Source: JANYHY01 sp043784605
GTDB lineage: Bacteria; Myxococcota_A; Polyangia; Polyangiales; Polyangiaceae
DNA length: 12,697 nucleotides
Assembly: GCA_043784605.1 (NCBI GenBank)
Contig: JAYVYD010000028.1
Coordinates: 1-12,697 of the forward strand
Reading direction: 5' to 3'
The position numbers and the translations under genes are program-made. Within the stretch, counting starts at the first letter, position 1, and each line of letters starts with the position of its first letter. Of the stretch, positions 1-6,390 are shown piece after piece. The notes below the pieces were generated by a model. The model was not told where the DNA came from. It did not search any database and saw only the letters and a list, made by a program, of their open reading frames with translations.

Positions 1-725
1 TGACGTTCCCCGATCAGTACCGCGTGAACGAGTGGGCGCGCGAGCTGGACGCGTACGAGAAGAACGGCGATCTGCCGGCGCTCGAGCTCGTTCGTTTGCC
101 GCACGATCACACGGGCTCGTTCACCAAGTCGCTCGACGGCGTCGACACGCCCGACGCGCAAGTGGCCGACCACGACTACGCGGTGGGCCGGCTCGTCGAG
201 AGGTTCAGTAAGAGCAAGTACTGGGAGTCCACGCTCGTCATCGTGCTGGAGGACGACGCTCAGAACGGCGCAGACCACGTGGACTCTCACCGCAGCTTCG
301 TCGCGTTCGCGGGTGGCCACGTGAAGGGTGGGCTCGTGCACACTCGCTACACGACGCCGAGTGTGCTGCGCACGATCGAGCTGATTTTGGGGCTCTCGCC
401 GATGTCTCAAGCCGACGCGACTGCCGCGCCGATCGCCGAGGCTCTGACGGAGTCCGTGAGCGCCGAGCCGTTCGTCGCGATCGTTCCGGACGTGCTTCGC
501 AACACCAAGCTCACGCTGCCACCCGCGAAGAAGGGGGAGACCGCCTCAAGGCCTCGTGGCGACGCGAAGTACTGGGCGCTCGCGACGATGGGCATGGACT
601 TCGATCACGCCGATCGCTTGCCCGCTCGAGAGTTCAACGCCGCGCTCGCGTGCGGGCTCCTCACGACTGACGGCTGCGTGTCCTTGACGCCTCCTACCGT
701 CGCCGCTCGTGACGACGATGACTGA
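1..725 (+). CDS. Phosphoesterase family protein (alkaline-phosphatase superfamily), C-terminal part; 5' end off the window
   Basis: The frame is open to the left edge (first full codon at position 3), so this is the last roughly 240 residues of a longer protein; the GTG at 24 is an internal valine codon, not the start. The sequence shows LPHDHTGS near 100-120 and EDDAQNGADHVDSHRS near 250-300, followed by the TRYTTPSVLRTIELILGL stretch. This is the C-terminal signature of the PF04185-type phosphoesterases, often fused to an N-terminal beta-propeller. In this superfamily the Asp and His residues of such motifs bind the catalytic metals. Family members are usually exported and cleave phosphomono- or phosphodiesters; the signal peptide and N-terminal nucleophile region cannot be seen here. 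The last ~90 residues beyond the helix motif are less conserved in character and end in a run of acidic residues before TGA. The gene precedes the adenylate-forming gene by 19 bases and could be co-transcribed with it. The family call is secure; the substrate is unknown. Confidence 0.85.
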   Translation, partial: TFPDQYRVNEWARELDAYEKNGDLPALELVRLPHDHTGSFTKSLDGVDTPDAQVADHDYAVGRLVERFSKSKYWESTLVIVLEDDAQNGADHVDSHRSFVAFAGGHVKGGLVHTRYTTPSVLRTIELILGLSPMSQADATAAPIAEALTESVSAEPFVAIVPDVLRNTKLTLPPAKKGETASRPRGDAKYWALATMGMDFDHADRLPAREFNAALACGLLTTDGCVSLTPPTVAARDDDD

Positions 726-744
726 GTGCTAAGGTCGCTTCCCG

Positions 745-2079
745 ATGCAAACGCAGCTCGTCGCCGAAAATAAGTCTCTCGGACAGACGCCGAAGGATCC
801 CAATCACGAGCGACGCGCCCTCGACGCAATCGTGCGCGCCGCCACGGAGATCCCGTTCTACAGCAAGCGTGGAGGAGTCGCGCGCGGTGACACGCTCGCG
901 CAGACGTTGTCCGGCATGCCGATCTTGTTCAAGAAGGACGTGCGCGCGGCGCTGCCGAAGGCGTGGGTCACCAAGGATCGCGACACTCGCGCGGAGCTCC
1001 TGAGCGGCTCGCTCGAGCTCGTCGAGACCAGCGGCTCGACCGAGGAGCGACTCCGCATCCTCTGGGACAAAGGGTGGTGGCTGCGCCAAGAGGCGCGCGC
1101 GATGCGCACGAACTCGCTCGTCGCACGCGCGATGGACAGCGTCGGATCGCCCTACAAAGAGGCCATTCTGACGACGCCCGTGTGCGGCGGAGGCGTCTGC
1201 CACACCGGCGATCTCACCTTCGACGAACGGCTAGACGAGCCGCACTTGTTCTTGAACATGCGTCCCGATCCGACCTTCTGGGCCGCCGACGACATGACGC
1301 GGATGCTCGACGAACTCGCGCGACACCAGACCGTCGGACTCGAAGCAGACCCGGCGTACCTCGCCGCGCTCGCGGAGCACGCGCACCAGCAGGGTCGCAA
1401 GATCGAAGTCGGTGGCTTCGTGCAGCTCACGTACGCGCAGACCACGCAGGCGCACCTTCGCTCCATCCGGCGCGCGTACGCGGGCCCGATCTTTCAGCTC
1501 TACGGCGCGAGCGAGGTCGGTGTGCTGTTCATGCAAGGTGAAGACGGGTGGCTGCATCATGCGCCGCTCACCACGCACGTCGAGTTGTTGCGCGTGAAGG
1601 TGCCGACGCCCGGGAGCGTGGACGTCGCGCTCGTCGTCGTCTCCACGCTGGACCGAGCTGCGCAGCCGTTGTTGCGCTTCGTCGTCGGCGATCTCGTGTC
1701 GGTCGCGAACGAGGCGACCGCTCGCTTCACGACAGTGCCGTCGCTGCGCAGCGTGGAGGGCCGGCTGCAAGACGCGGTGGTTCGCCCCGACGGCGCGATC
1801 GTCACGTGCGCGGCGATCGATCGCGCGCTGGCCAAGATCGAAGGGCTCGTGCAGTTCCAGCTCCAGCAACGCGAGCCGTCTGCGGTGGAGATCGACGTCG
1901 TCGCGCGCGGGGACGTGAACGCTGACGTGAAGCGCGCGCTCGAGCCTCTCTTGCATGGCGTTCGACTCGAGGTCCGCAGCGCGACGGCGATCGCGGCGGA
2001 GGCGAGCGGAAAGTTTCGCGTCGTGCGGCGGAGCTTCCCGATCGATGTGCAGGCGACGTTCGAGGCCGCGGAGTCGTGA
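745..2079 (+). CDS. PaaK-like adenylate-forming enzyme (phenylacetate-CoA ligase family)
   Basis: The 444-residue product has the ANL-superfamily motifs in order. An N-terminal IPFYSK segment is followed by a phosphate-binding loop ETSGSTEERLRI (94-105), YGASEVG (253-259), RFVVGDLVSV (311-320), EGRLQD (338-343) and a C-terminal SGKFRVVRR with the likely catalytic Lys423. Length and the N-terminal FYSK...FKKDVR pattern fit the PaaK/CapK branch rather than NRPS A domains. Members activate a carboxylate as acyl-AMP and usually pass it to CoA. The phosphate loop lacks the usual TTG(K) ending, having STEER instead, so the acid and acceptor may differ. ATG at 745 is preceded by AAGG at 731-734. The stop overlaps the next gene's GTG (GTGA at 2076-2079), implying translational coupling with the SufS-like enzyme. 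Family call strong; substrate unknown. Confidence 0.82.
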   Translation: MQTQLVAENKSLGQTPKDPNHERRALDAIVRAATEIPFYSKRGGVARGDTLAQTLSGMPILFKKDVRAALPKAWVTKDRDTRAELLSGSLELVETSGSTEERLRILWDKGWWLRQEARAMRTNSLVARAMDSVGSPYKEAILTTPVCGGGVCHTGDLTFDERLDEPHLFLNMRPDPTFWAADDMTRMLDELARHQTVGLEADPAYLAALAEHAHQQGRKIEVGGFVQLTYAQTTQAHLRSIRRAYAGPIFQLYGASEVGVLFMQGEDGWLHHAPLTTHVELLRVKVPTPGSVDVALVVVSTLDRAAQPLLRFVVGDLVSVANEATARFTTVPSLRSVEGRLQDAVVRPDGAIVTCAAIDRALAKIEGLVQFQLQQREPSAVEIDVVARGDVNADVKRALEPLLHGVRLEVRSATAIAAEASGKFRVVRRSFPIDVQATFEAAES

Positions 2080-3281
2080 GCCTGGACGAGCGCGTTCGAG
2101 GCGAGTTTCCGCTGCTCTCGCGGACGCTCAACGGAGAGCGACTCGTCTTCCTCGACAGCGCGTCCACGACGCCCAAGCCGCGAGTGGTGATCGACGCCGT
2201 ACGCGACTACTACGAGCGCACGACCGCCAACGTGCATCGCGGAGTGCACGCGCTCGGTGAGGAGGCGACCGATCTGTACGAGGCGGCGCGGCTCGAGGTG
2301 GCGAGTCTCATCAACGCGTCGCCCAGCGAAATCGTTTTCGTACGCGGAACGACCGAGGCGATCAACCTCGTCGCGCACGGCATGGGACTCGGCCCCGACG
2401 ACGAGGTGGTGTTCCCCGAGAGCGAGCACCACGCGAACTGGCTGCCGTGGCGCGTGCGGGCTCGACCCGTTCCCGTCCCGATCGACGCCGACGGCCTCCC
2501 GCATTGGGATCGCTTCGAGTCGCTGCTGGGGGAGCGGACCAAGCTCGTCGCCATCGGGCACGTCTCCAACGTCACTGGCGCGATCGCGCCGCTCGCGCGC
2601 ATCGTGGAGCTCGCCAAGAAGAAGGGTGTGCCGGTACTCGTGGACGCCGCGCAGTCGATAAGTCATTTGCCGATCGACGTGCGCGCGCTCGGGATCGATT
2701 TCTTGGCGGCGAGCTCACACAAGGCGTTCGGTCCGAGCGGCGTCGGCTTCTTGTGGGCCAAGCGTGAGCGGCTCGATCGACTCGCGCTCTATCAAGTCGG
2801 CGGCGGCATGGTGTCGCTCAACGAAGAGCTCGAGGGACGCTTCGTTCCGCGCGACGCGCCGTTCCGATTCGAGGCGGGCACGCCGGCGATCGAGGCGACG
2901 ATCGGCATGGGCGCGGCGATCCGCTTCTTGCGGGCGATCGGCCTCCAAGCCGTACGCGAACACGACGAGCAGCTCGGCGCGTACATGCTCGATCGGCTGC
3001 GCAAGGTCCCTGGTGTTCGCGTGCTCGCCGACGCACTCCCCATGACCGAGCGCATCGCGCTCGCAACCATCGTCGTAGACGCGCCGGGCATGACACAGGA
3101 GAACGTCGCGCGCGCCCTGTCCGACACGTTCGGCGTGTGCGTCTCGGGAGGCTTTCACTGCGCACACGTGCTTCACGCGCGCGCCAATCTCGATGGAACC
3201 GTGCGCGCGAGTCCGCACGTCTTCAACGGCGAGCAAGACGTCGACCGACTCGTCGACGGCCTCGCGCAGATCGTCGGCTAG
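2076..3281 (+). CDS. SufS-like cysteine desulfurase / class V aminotransferase
   Basis: The 401-residue protein is a PLP enzyme of the class V fold, close in length to group II cysteine desulfurases (about 406 residues). Visible landmarks are LDSASTTPKP (26-35), SEHHANWLPW (116-125), VDAAQS with Asp190 for the PLP pyridine nitrogen, SSHKAFGP with the Schiff-base Lys216, and GFHC with Cys362. RAS follows with Arg377, and the 15-residue Cys-to-Arg spacing equals that of E. coli SufS (Cys364/Arg379). Such enzymes convert cysteine to alanine and hold the sulfur as a persulfide. The loop before the cysteine reads SGGFHC rather than the usual RxGHHC, so the group II arginine is a serine here. No SufE, SufU or other Suf gene is adjacent, which argues against a housekeeping Fe-S role. 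GTG start at 2076 is set by the four-base overlap with the upstream ligase gene. A related non-desulfurase class V enzyme is the alternative. Confidence 0.82.
   Translation: MSLDERVRGEFPLLSRTLNGERLVFLDSASTTPKPRVVIDAVRDYYERTTANVHRGVHALGEEATDLYEAARLEVASLINASPSEIVFVRGTTEAINLVAHGMGLGPDDEVVFPESEHHANWLPWRVRARPVPVPIDADGLPHWDRFESLLGERTKLVAIGHVSNVTGAIAPLARIVELAKKKGVPVLVDAAQSISHLPIDVRALGIDFLAASSHKAFGPSGVGFLWAKRERLDRLALYQVGGGMVSLNEELEGRFVPRDAPFRFEAGTPAIEATIGMGAAIRFLRAIGLQAVREHDEQLGAYMLDRLRKVPGVRVLADALPMTERIALATIVVDAPGMTQENVARALSDTFGVCVSGGFHCAHVLHARANLDGTVRASPHVFNGEQDVDRLVDGLAQIVG
3278..3281. other. Shared CTAG: overlapping convergent stop codons
   Basis: The palindrome CTAG holds the TAG stop of the + strand desulfurase gene (3279-3281) and the TAG stop of the - strand roadblock-like gene (complement of 3278-3280). 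There is therefore no intergenic space for a dedicated terminator, and transcripts from the two sides must overlap or end inside the opposing gene. Confidence 0.9.
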
Positions 3282-4057
3282 CCTCTCGCGCGAGCGCGCT
3301 TTGAGCGCAGCGAGACGACGTTCGTGTTCCCGTCGATCGGATCGCGCGGAGGAAGCGCGATGACGAGGCGCTCGACAGTGGGCATGTGCTCGCGCAGCGC
3401 TCGCTCGGCCCGAAGCTCGTCGATGGCGCCGTCGAAGATCACGATGAGCACGTAGATGCTGGCGAAGCTGCGCGCGAGATAGCCACCGACGCGGGCGCGC
3501 TCGAGGTGTGCGACGTGACCTCCACGTGAGAGCGTCTGCACGCCCTTGAGTGATCGCACGCGAGCGACGACGCGCTCTGTCTTGCGTTTGGCGGTGGGCG
3601 GCTCCGCCGGTTGCGTCGCGACGCGCTTGGGGCGGCCGATGCGGACGACCTCCGCCGTCGCGCCACCGCCGACGAGGCCGCGCGCCGAGGCCCAAATCAC
3701 TGGCGATTTTGCGTCGATCACCACTGCGTCTACAGCACCCGCGCGGCCAGCCAGCGCTCCGAGCTCTTCTCCGAGTGCGCGCTCCGGCTCCTCGGTGGCA
3801 CGCGGAGGCTGCGCGCCGAAGATCGCACTCTCGAACGCGCGCGCGAGCAGCAACAGTCGTCCTTGCGCGCCGCTCTTGTCCTTCAACCCGTCGTTCGGGA
3901 ACGTCGCTTCGACTGCGCGACCGTCGCCGAGCTCGACGCGGACCACGTCGGGATCTTCGCTAGGCTCGAGACGGCCCATCCGCACGCCGCTCGCGCCGAG
4001 CTCGCGGACGACGAGGTAGACGAATCGCGCGCGCGCTTCGGCGTCCTGATCGCTCAT
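3278..4057 (-). CDS. Roadblock/LC7-like small regulatory protein (tentative), kinase-coupled
   Basis: A 259-residue protein of uncertain family. Residues 95-128 (LGEELGALAGRAGAVDAVVIDAKSPVIWAS region) and 178-236 (GGHVAHLERARVGGYLARSFASIYVLIVIFDG region) resemble the two halves of a roadblock/LC7 domain, the fold of MglB-type partners of small GTPases. A basic, Pro/Lys/Arg-rich stretch (about 137-170) would be inserted between them. The first 80 residues form another small alpha/beta region of no recognised family, and the tail is Arg-rich. No signal peptide or membrane segment is visible, so it is probably cytoplasmic. I chose ATG at 4057 because it overlaps the kinase stop as ATGA (4054-4057). 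An in-frame extension to 4129 would run into the receiver domain gene and adds an Arg/Pro-rich, unlikely N-terminus. The coupling suggests the product works with the kinase. The domain assignment is inference from pattern only. Confidence 0.6.
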   Translation of the reverse strand: MSDQDAEARARFVYLVVRELGASGVRMGRLEPSEDPDVVRVELGDGRAVEATFPNDGLKDKSGAQGRLLLLARAFESAIFGAQPPRATEEPERALGEELGALAGRAGAVDAVVIDAKSPVIWASARGLVGGGATAEVVRIGRPKRVATQPAEPPTAKRKTERVVARVRSLKGVQTLSRGGHVAHLERARVGGYLARSFASIYVLIVIFDGAIDELRAERALREHMPTVERLVIALPPRDPIDGNTNVVSLRSKRARARG

Positions 4058-5613
4058 TTCGCTTTCTCTGCGGCGCGACCGCGGATCAGGCGGCGCAGCG
4101 CAGATAGCTCGAACGGTTTCTCCAGCCACTCGTTGTCCACTGCGTCCAAGAAGGCGCGCGCCTCCACGGTGAACGCGCCGCCCGTCATGAAGATGAAGCG
4201 TGGGGCGAGCTCGGGGTTCTTGGCGCGCACTCGCTCGAACGTCTCGATGCCGCTCATTTCGGGCATCATGATGTCACAAACGATGGCGTCGAAGCGATGG
4301 TCTCCTTCGAGCAGCGCGAGCGCCTCGACGCCGCTCGATCGAACGACGACCTCGGCGTCATGCAGCGCGCGTCGGAGCGCGTTCGTGAGCGTCACCTCGT
4401 CGTCGATCACGAGCACGCGAGGGCGAGACTTCACGCCGGGCTCCGGCGGCTCGCTGCGCTTTGCGATCGTGGTCGCTGCGGTCACGGGCATGACGACGCG
4501 GAACGTGGCGCCCGCGCCGACCTCGCTGTCGACCTCGATGGTGCCGCCCATCGCGTTGAGGATCCCGAGGCTCGTCGTGAGGCCGAGGCCGGTACCCACG
4601 CCTAGCGGCTTGGTCGTGAAGAACGGGTCGAAGATGCGCGTGGCGACACTCTGGGGAATGCCCGGACCCGTGTCCGAAATCTCGACGACCATCTGTCCGT
4701 TCGCGTCGTTCTTGGTCACGAGGCGCACCTCGTGAGGACCCTCGCCCGCCTCCTGCAGCGCTTGGGCGGCGTTCATGAGGAGGTTCACGAAGACGTGCCC
4801 GAGGCGCGCCTCGTTGCCGACGACCGTCCCGACGCCGGAGTAGTCGCGAGATAGCTTCACGCGTCCGCCGAACTCGGTCGCGACGATGTTCGCGGCGGCG
4901 TCGAGCAAGCGTGCGACGTCGACGGGTGCGTGGCGATCGTCGTCCACCCGGCTGAGCATCTTGAGGTCACTCACGATGGCGGCGACGCGCTTGGCTCCCT
5001 CACGAGCTTCGAGAACGGCCGCCAGCAAGTCGGCGATCCGCCGATCGGCTTCGACGATGTCACCCGAGGCGATCAATCGCGAGATCTCGGGTAGACGTTC
5101 GCCGAGGTGAGCGAGGTTGGTGATCACGTAGGCGAGCGGATTGTTGATCTGGTGCGCGACTCCGGCCGCGAGAGTGCCCACCGCTGCGAGTCGGCCCGCC
5201 TGCCGAACCTGCGATTCGACGAGCGACAGAGTCGCGGCGTCGCGAGCCACTACAAGCGTGCGTTGGACTCCGGCAAGCTCCAGCGCGCTGCGGCGGACCT
5301 CCACGTGAACCATGCTCCCGTCCGCGCGAGCCCAATGCTCTTGCGCGGAGCCGACCTTGGGCTCGGTCGGCTCGGGGAGCGGCCTGCCGACGAGGTCTCT
5401 GCCGACACTTTCTCCCAAGAGCTTCGCGAGGCGATCGTTTGCCGCGGCGATCACTCCGTGCTCCAGCAAGGCGACGCCGTCCGGCATTTGCTCGAGGACC
5501 AGCAGCGCCCAATCGGCGCCGATGTTGCCGTGCTCGACGCCCGAACTCGGCGGCAGCGTGCTGTTCACCACAGCCACGCGCTTCTCGTCGATGTTGGGTC
5601 GGCGAATGGACAT
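4054..5613 (-). CDS. Soluble PAS-histidine kinase-receiver hybrid
   Basis: The 519-residue protein has a PAS-like sensor region (about 33-130) and then a HisKA helix with AAGVAHQINNPL and phospho-accepting His154. The HATPase domain follows, with N box NLLMNAAQAL (277-286), G1 box DTGPGIP (314-320), F box FDPFFTTK and G2 box GTGLGL (340-345). A linker (about 378-397) leads to a receiver domain with acidic pair Asp404/405, phospho-acceptor Asp447 in CDIMMPEMSG, Thr477 and Lys499. All catalytic residues are present, so both phosphorylation steps look competent. No transmembrane segment is visible, so it should sense a cytoplasmic signal. The ATG at 5613 is supported by GAGGAA four bases upstream. 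The frame stays open further 5', but that stretch lies inside pdxH on the other strand. The stop overlaps the roadblock-like gene (ATGA). No DNA-binding output domain is encoded in this operon. Confidence 0.93.
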   Translation of the reverse strand: MSIRRPNIDEKRVAVVNSTLPPSSGVEHGNIGADWALLVLEQMPDGVALLEHGVIAAANDRLAKLLGESVGRDLVGRPLPEPTEPKVGSAQEHWARADGSMVHVEVRRSALELAGVQRTLVVARDAATLSLVESQVRQAGRLAAVGTLAAGVAHQINNPLAYVITNLAHLGERLPEISRLIASGDIVEADRRIADLLAAVLEAREGAKRVAAIVSDLKMLSRVDDDRHAPVDVARLLDAAANIVATEFGGRVKLSRDYSGVGTVVGNEARLGHVFVNLLMNAAQALQEAGEGPHEVRLVTKNDANGQMVVEISDTGPGIPQSVATRIFDPFFTTKPLGVGTGLGLTTSLGILNAMGGTIEVDSEVGAGATFRVVMPVTAATTIAKRSEPPEPGVKSRPRVLVIDDEVTLTNALRRALHDAEVVVRSSGVEALALLEGDHRFDAIVCDIMMPEMSGIETFERVRAKNPELAPRFIFMTGGAFTVEARAFLDAVDNEWLEKPFELSALRRLIRGRAAEKAK

Positions 5614-5617
5614 CCGA

Positions 5618-5623
5618 TTCCTC
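5618..5623 (-). promoter_or_regulatory. Ribosome binding site deciding the kinase start
   Basis: On the - strand GAGGAA is followed by TCGG and the ATG at 5613. This is the best Shine-Dalgarno match near any candidate start and rejects the much longer upstream open frame. Confidence 0.75.
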
Positions 5624-5721
5624 GTTACTCGGGGGTTTCGAGAGCGAGGCAACACTCTACACGCCTGCCGAGTAGAAAGGTGGTACCGCGAGGGGGCTGA
5701 GCCAGGAAAACCAAGAGCTAC

Positions 5722-5726
5722 AGGTG
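5722..5726 (+). promoter_or_regulatory. Ribosome binding site deciding the pdxH start
   Basis: AGGTG sits six bases before the ATG at 5733. It overlaps an in-frame GTG at 5724 which, as a start, would have only weak purine content upstream. This favours the ATG. Confidence 0.55.
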
Positions 5727-5732
5727 CATTCG

Positions 5733-6377
5733 ATGACGCAATCGCGGTGGGCCACGCTCCGCCAGGAGTACACGCAGGCCGGCTTGCTCGAGGGAGACGT
5801 AGCGGCTCATCCGTTGAAGCAGCTGGAGATCTGGCTGCACCAAGCGCAGACGGCGGGCGTCCTCGAGCCCAACGCGATGACACTTGCGTCCGCGACCACG
5901 GACGGAGTTCCCAGCGCGCGTGTCGTACTATTGAAGGGTCTCGACGAGCACGGGATCGTCTTTTACACGAACTACGAGAGCCACAAGGCGCGGGAGATCG
6001 AGGCCAATCCACGCGTGGCCGCGACGTTGGTGTGGCTGGACCTCGAGCGCCAAGTCTGCATCTCGGGCGAGGTCACGCGCGTGAGCCGCGAGGAGTCCGA
6101 GGCATACTTTGCGACTCGCCCGCGCGGCAGCCAGCTCGGCGCGTGGGCGTCTGCGCAGAGCTCGGTCGTCAAAGATCGGGCGACGTTGGAGGCGCAGCTC
6201 GCGGAGGTCGAGGCGCGCTTCCTCGGACGCGACGTGCCCACGCCCGAACATTGGGGTGGCTACCGCATCGCGCCGCGGACCGTCGAGCTCTGGCAAGGCA
6301 GACCCAACCGCCTGCATGATCGCCTCTGCTACACGCGGGTAGAAGGAACCTGGCGCGTCGATCGATTGTCTCCCTGA
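5733..6377 (+). CDS. pdxH: Pyridoxine/pyridoxamine 5'-phosphate oxidase
   Basis: The enzyme oxidises PNP or PMP to pyridoxal 5'-phosphate using FMN and oxygen, in the final or salvage step of vitamin B6 synthesis, in the cytoplasm. The 214-residue length matches the family (E. coli 218). Hallmarks include SARVVLLKG (61-69), FYTNYESHKA (77-86), LERQVCISGEV (104-114), RPRGSQLGAWAS (129-140), PEHWGGYRI (171-179) and the C-terminal signature VELWQGRPNRLHDR (184-197), ending RVDRLSP. The signature has Leu186 where Phe or Tyr is usual, a small departure at the flavin/substrate site. ATG at 5733 is chosen over an in-frame GTG at 5724 because of AGGTG at 5722-5726. It diverges from the kinase gene across 119 bases, and the lipoprotein gene starts 13 bases after its stop, so the two are probably co-transcribed although their functions appear unrelated. 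Confidence 0.95.
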   Translation: MTQSRWATLRQEYTQAGLLEGDVAAHPLKQLEIWLHQAQTAGVLEPNAMTLASATTDGVPSARVVLLKGLDEHGIVFYTNYESHKAREIEANPRVAATLVWLDLERQVCISGEVTRVSREESEAYFATRPRGSQLGAWASAQSSVVKDRATLEAQLAEVEARFLGRDVPTPEHWGGYRIAPRTVELWQGRPNRLHDRLCYTRVEGTWRVDRLSP

Positions 6378-6378
6378 T

Positions 6379-6382
6379 AGGA
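6379..6382 (+). promoter_or_regulatory. Ribosome binding site deciding the lipoprotein start
   Basis: AGGA lies eight bases before the ATG at 6391. An in-frame GTG at 6385 is only two bases from it, too close, so the ATG is taken as the start. The site sits directly behind the pdxH stop. Confidence 0.6.
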
Positions 6383-6390
6383 TCGTGCCC

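Larger units (their letters stand above)
5614..5732. promoter_or_regulatory. Divergent intergenic region between the hybrid kinase gene and pdxH
   Basis: These 119 bases must carry the start signals of both the leftward kinase operon and the rightward pdxH operon. I see no convincing -35/-10 pair in either direction. On the - strand TAGAGT (complement of about 5652-5657) is a possible weak -10. On the + strand a 15-base stretch at 5676-5690 resembles the conserved T-box motif, but no antiterminator partner follows it (see findings). Confidence 0.4.

Noticed and set aside
1557..2666. Long - strand open frame across the ligase/desulfurase junction
   Set aside because: It crosses the boundary between two well-supported genes and has no domain character; it is a compositional shadow.
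4058..4129. 5' extension of the roadblock-like protein by 24 residues
   Set aside because: It overlaps the receiver-domain end of the kinase and is low-complexity. The ATGA overlap at 4054-4057 gives a typical coupled start.
3611..4735. Long + strand open frame antisense to the kinase and roadblock-like genes
   Set aside because: Low-complexity Arg/Ser/Thr-rich translation without motifs; the opposite strand carries intact, motif-complete proteins.
5614..6012. 5' extension of the hybrid kinase by 133 residues on the - strand
   Set aside because: The extra sequence is Arg/Pro/Ser-rich without domain character, lies inside the clearly real pdxH gene, and the ATG at 5613 has a good GAGGAA site.
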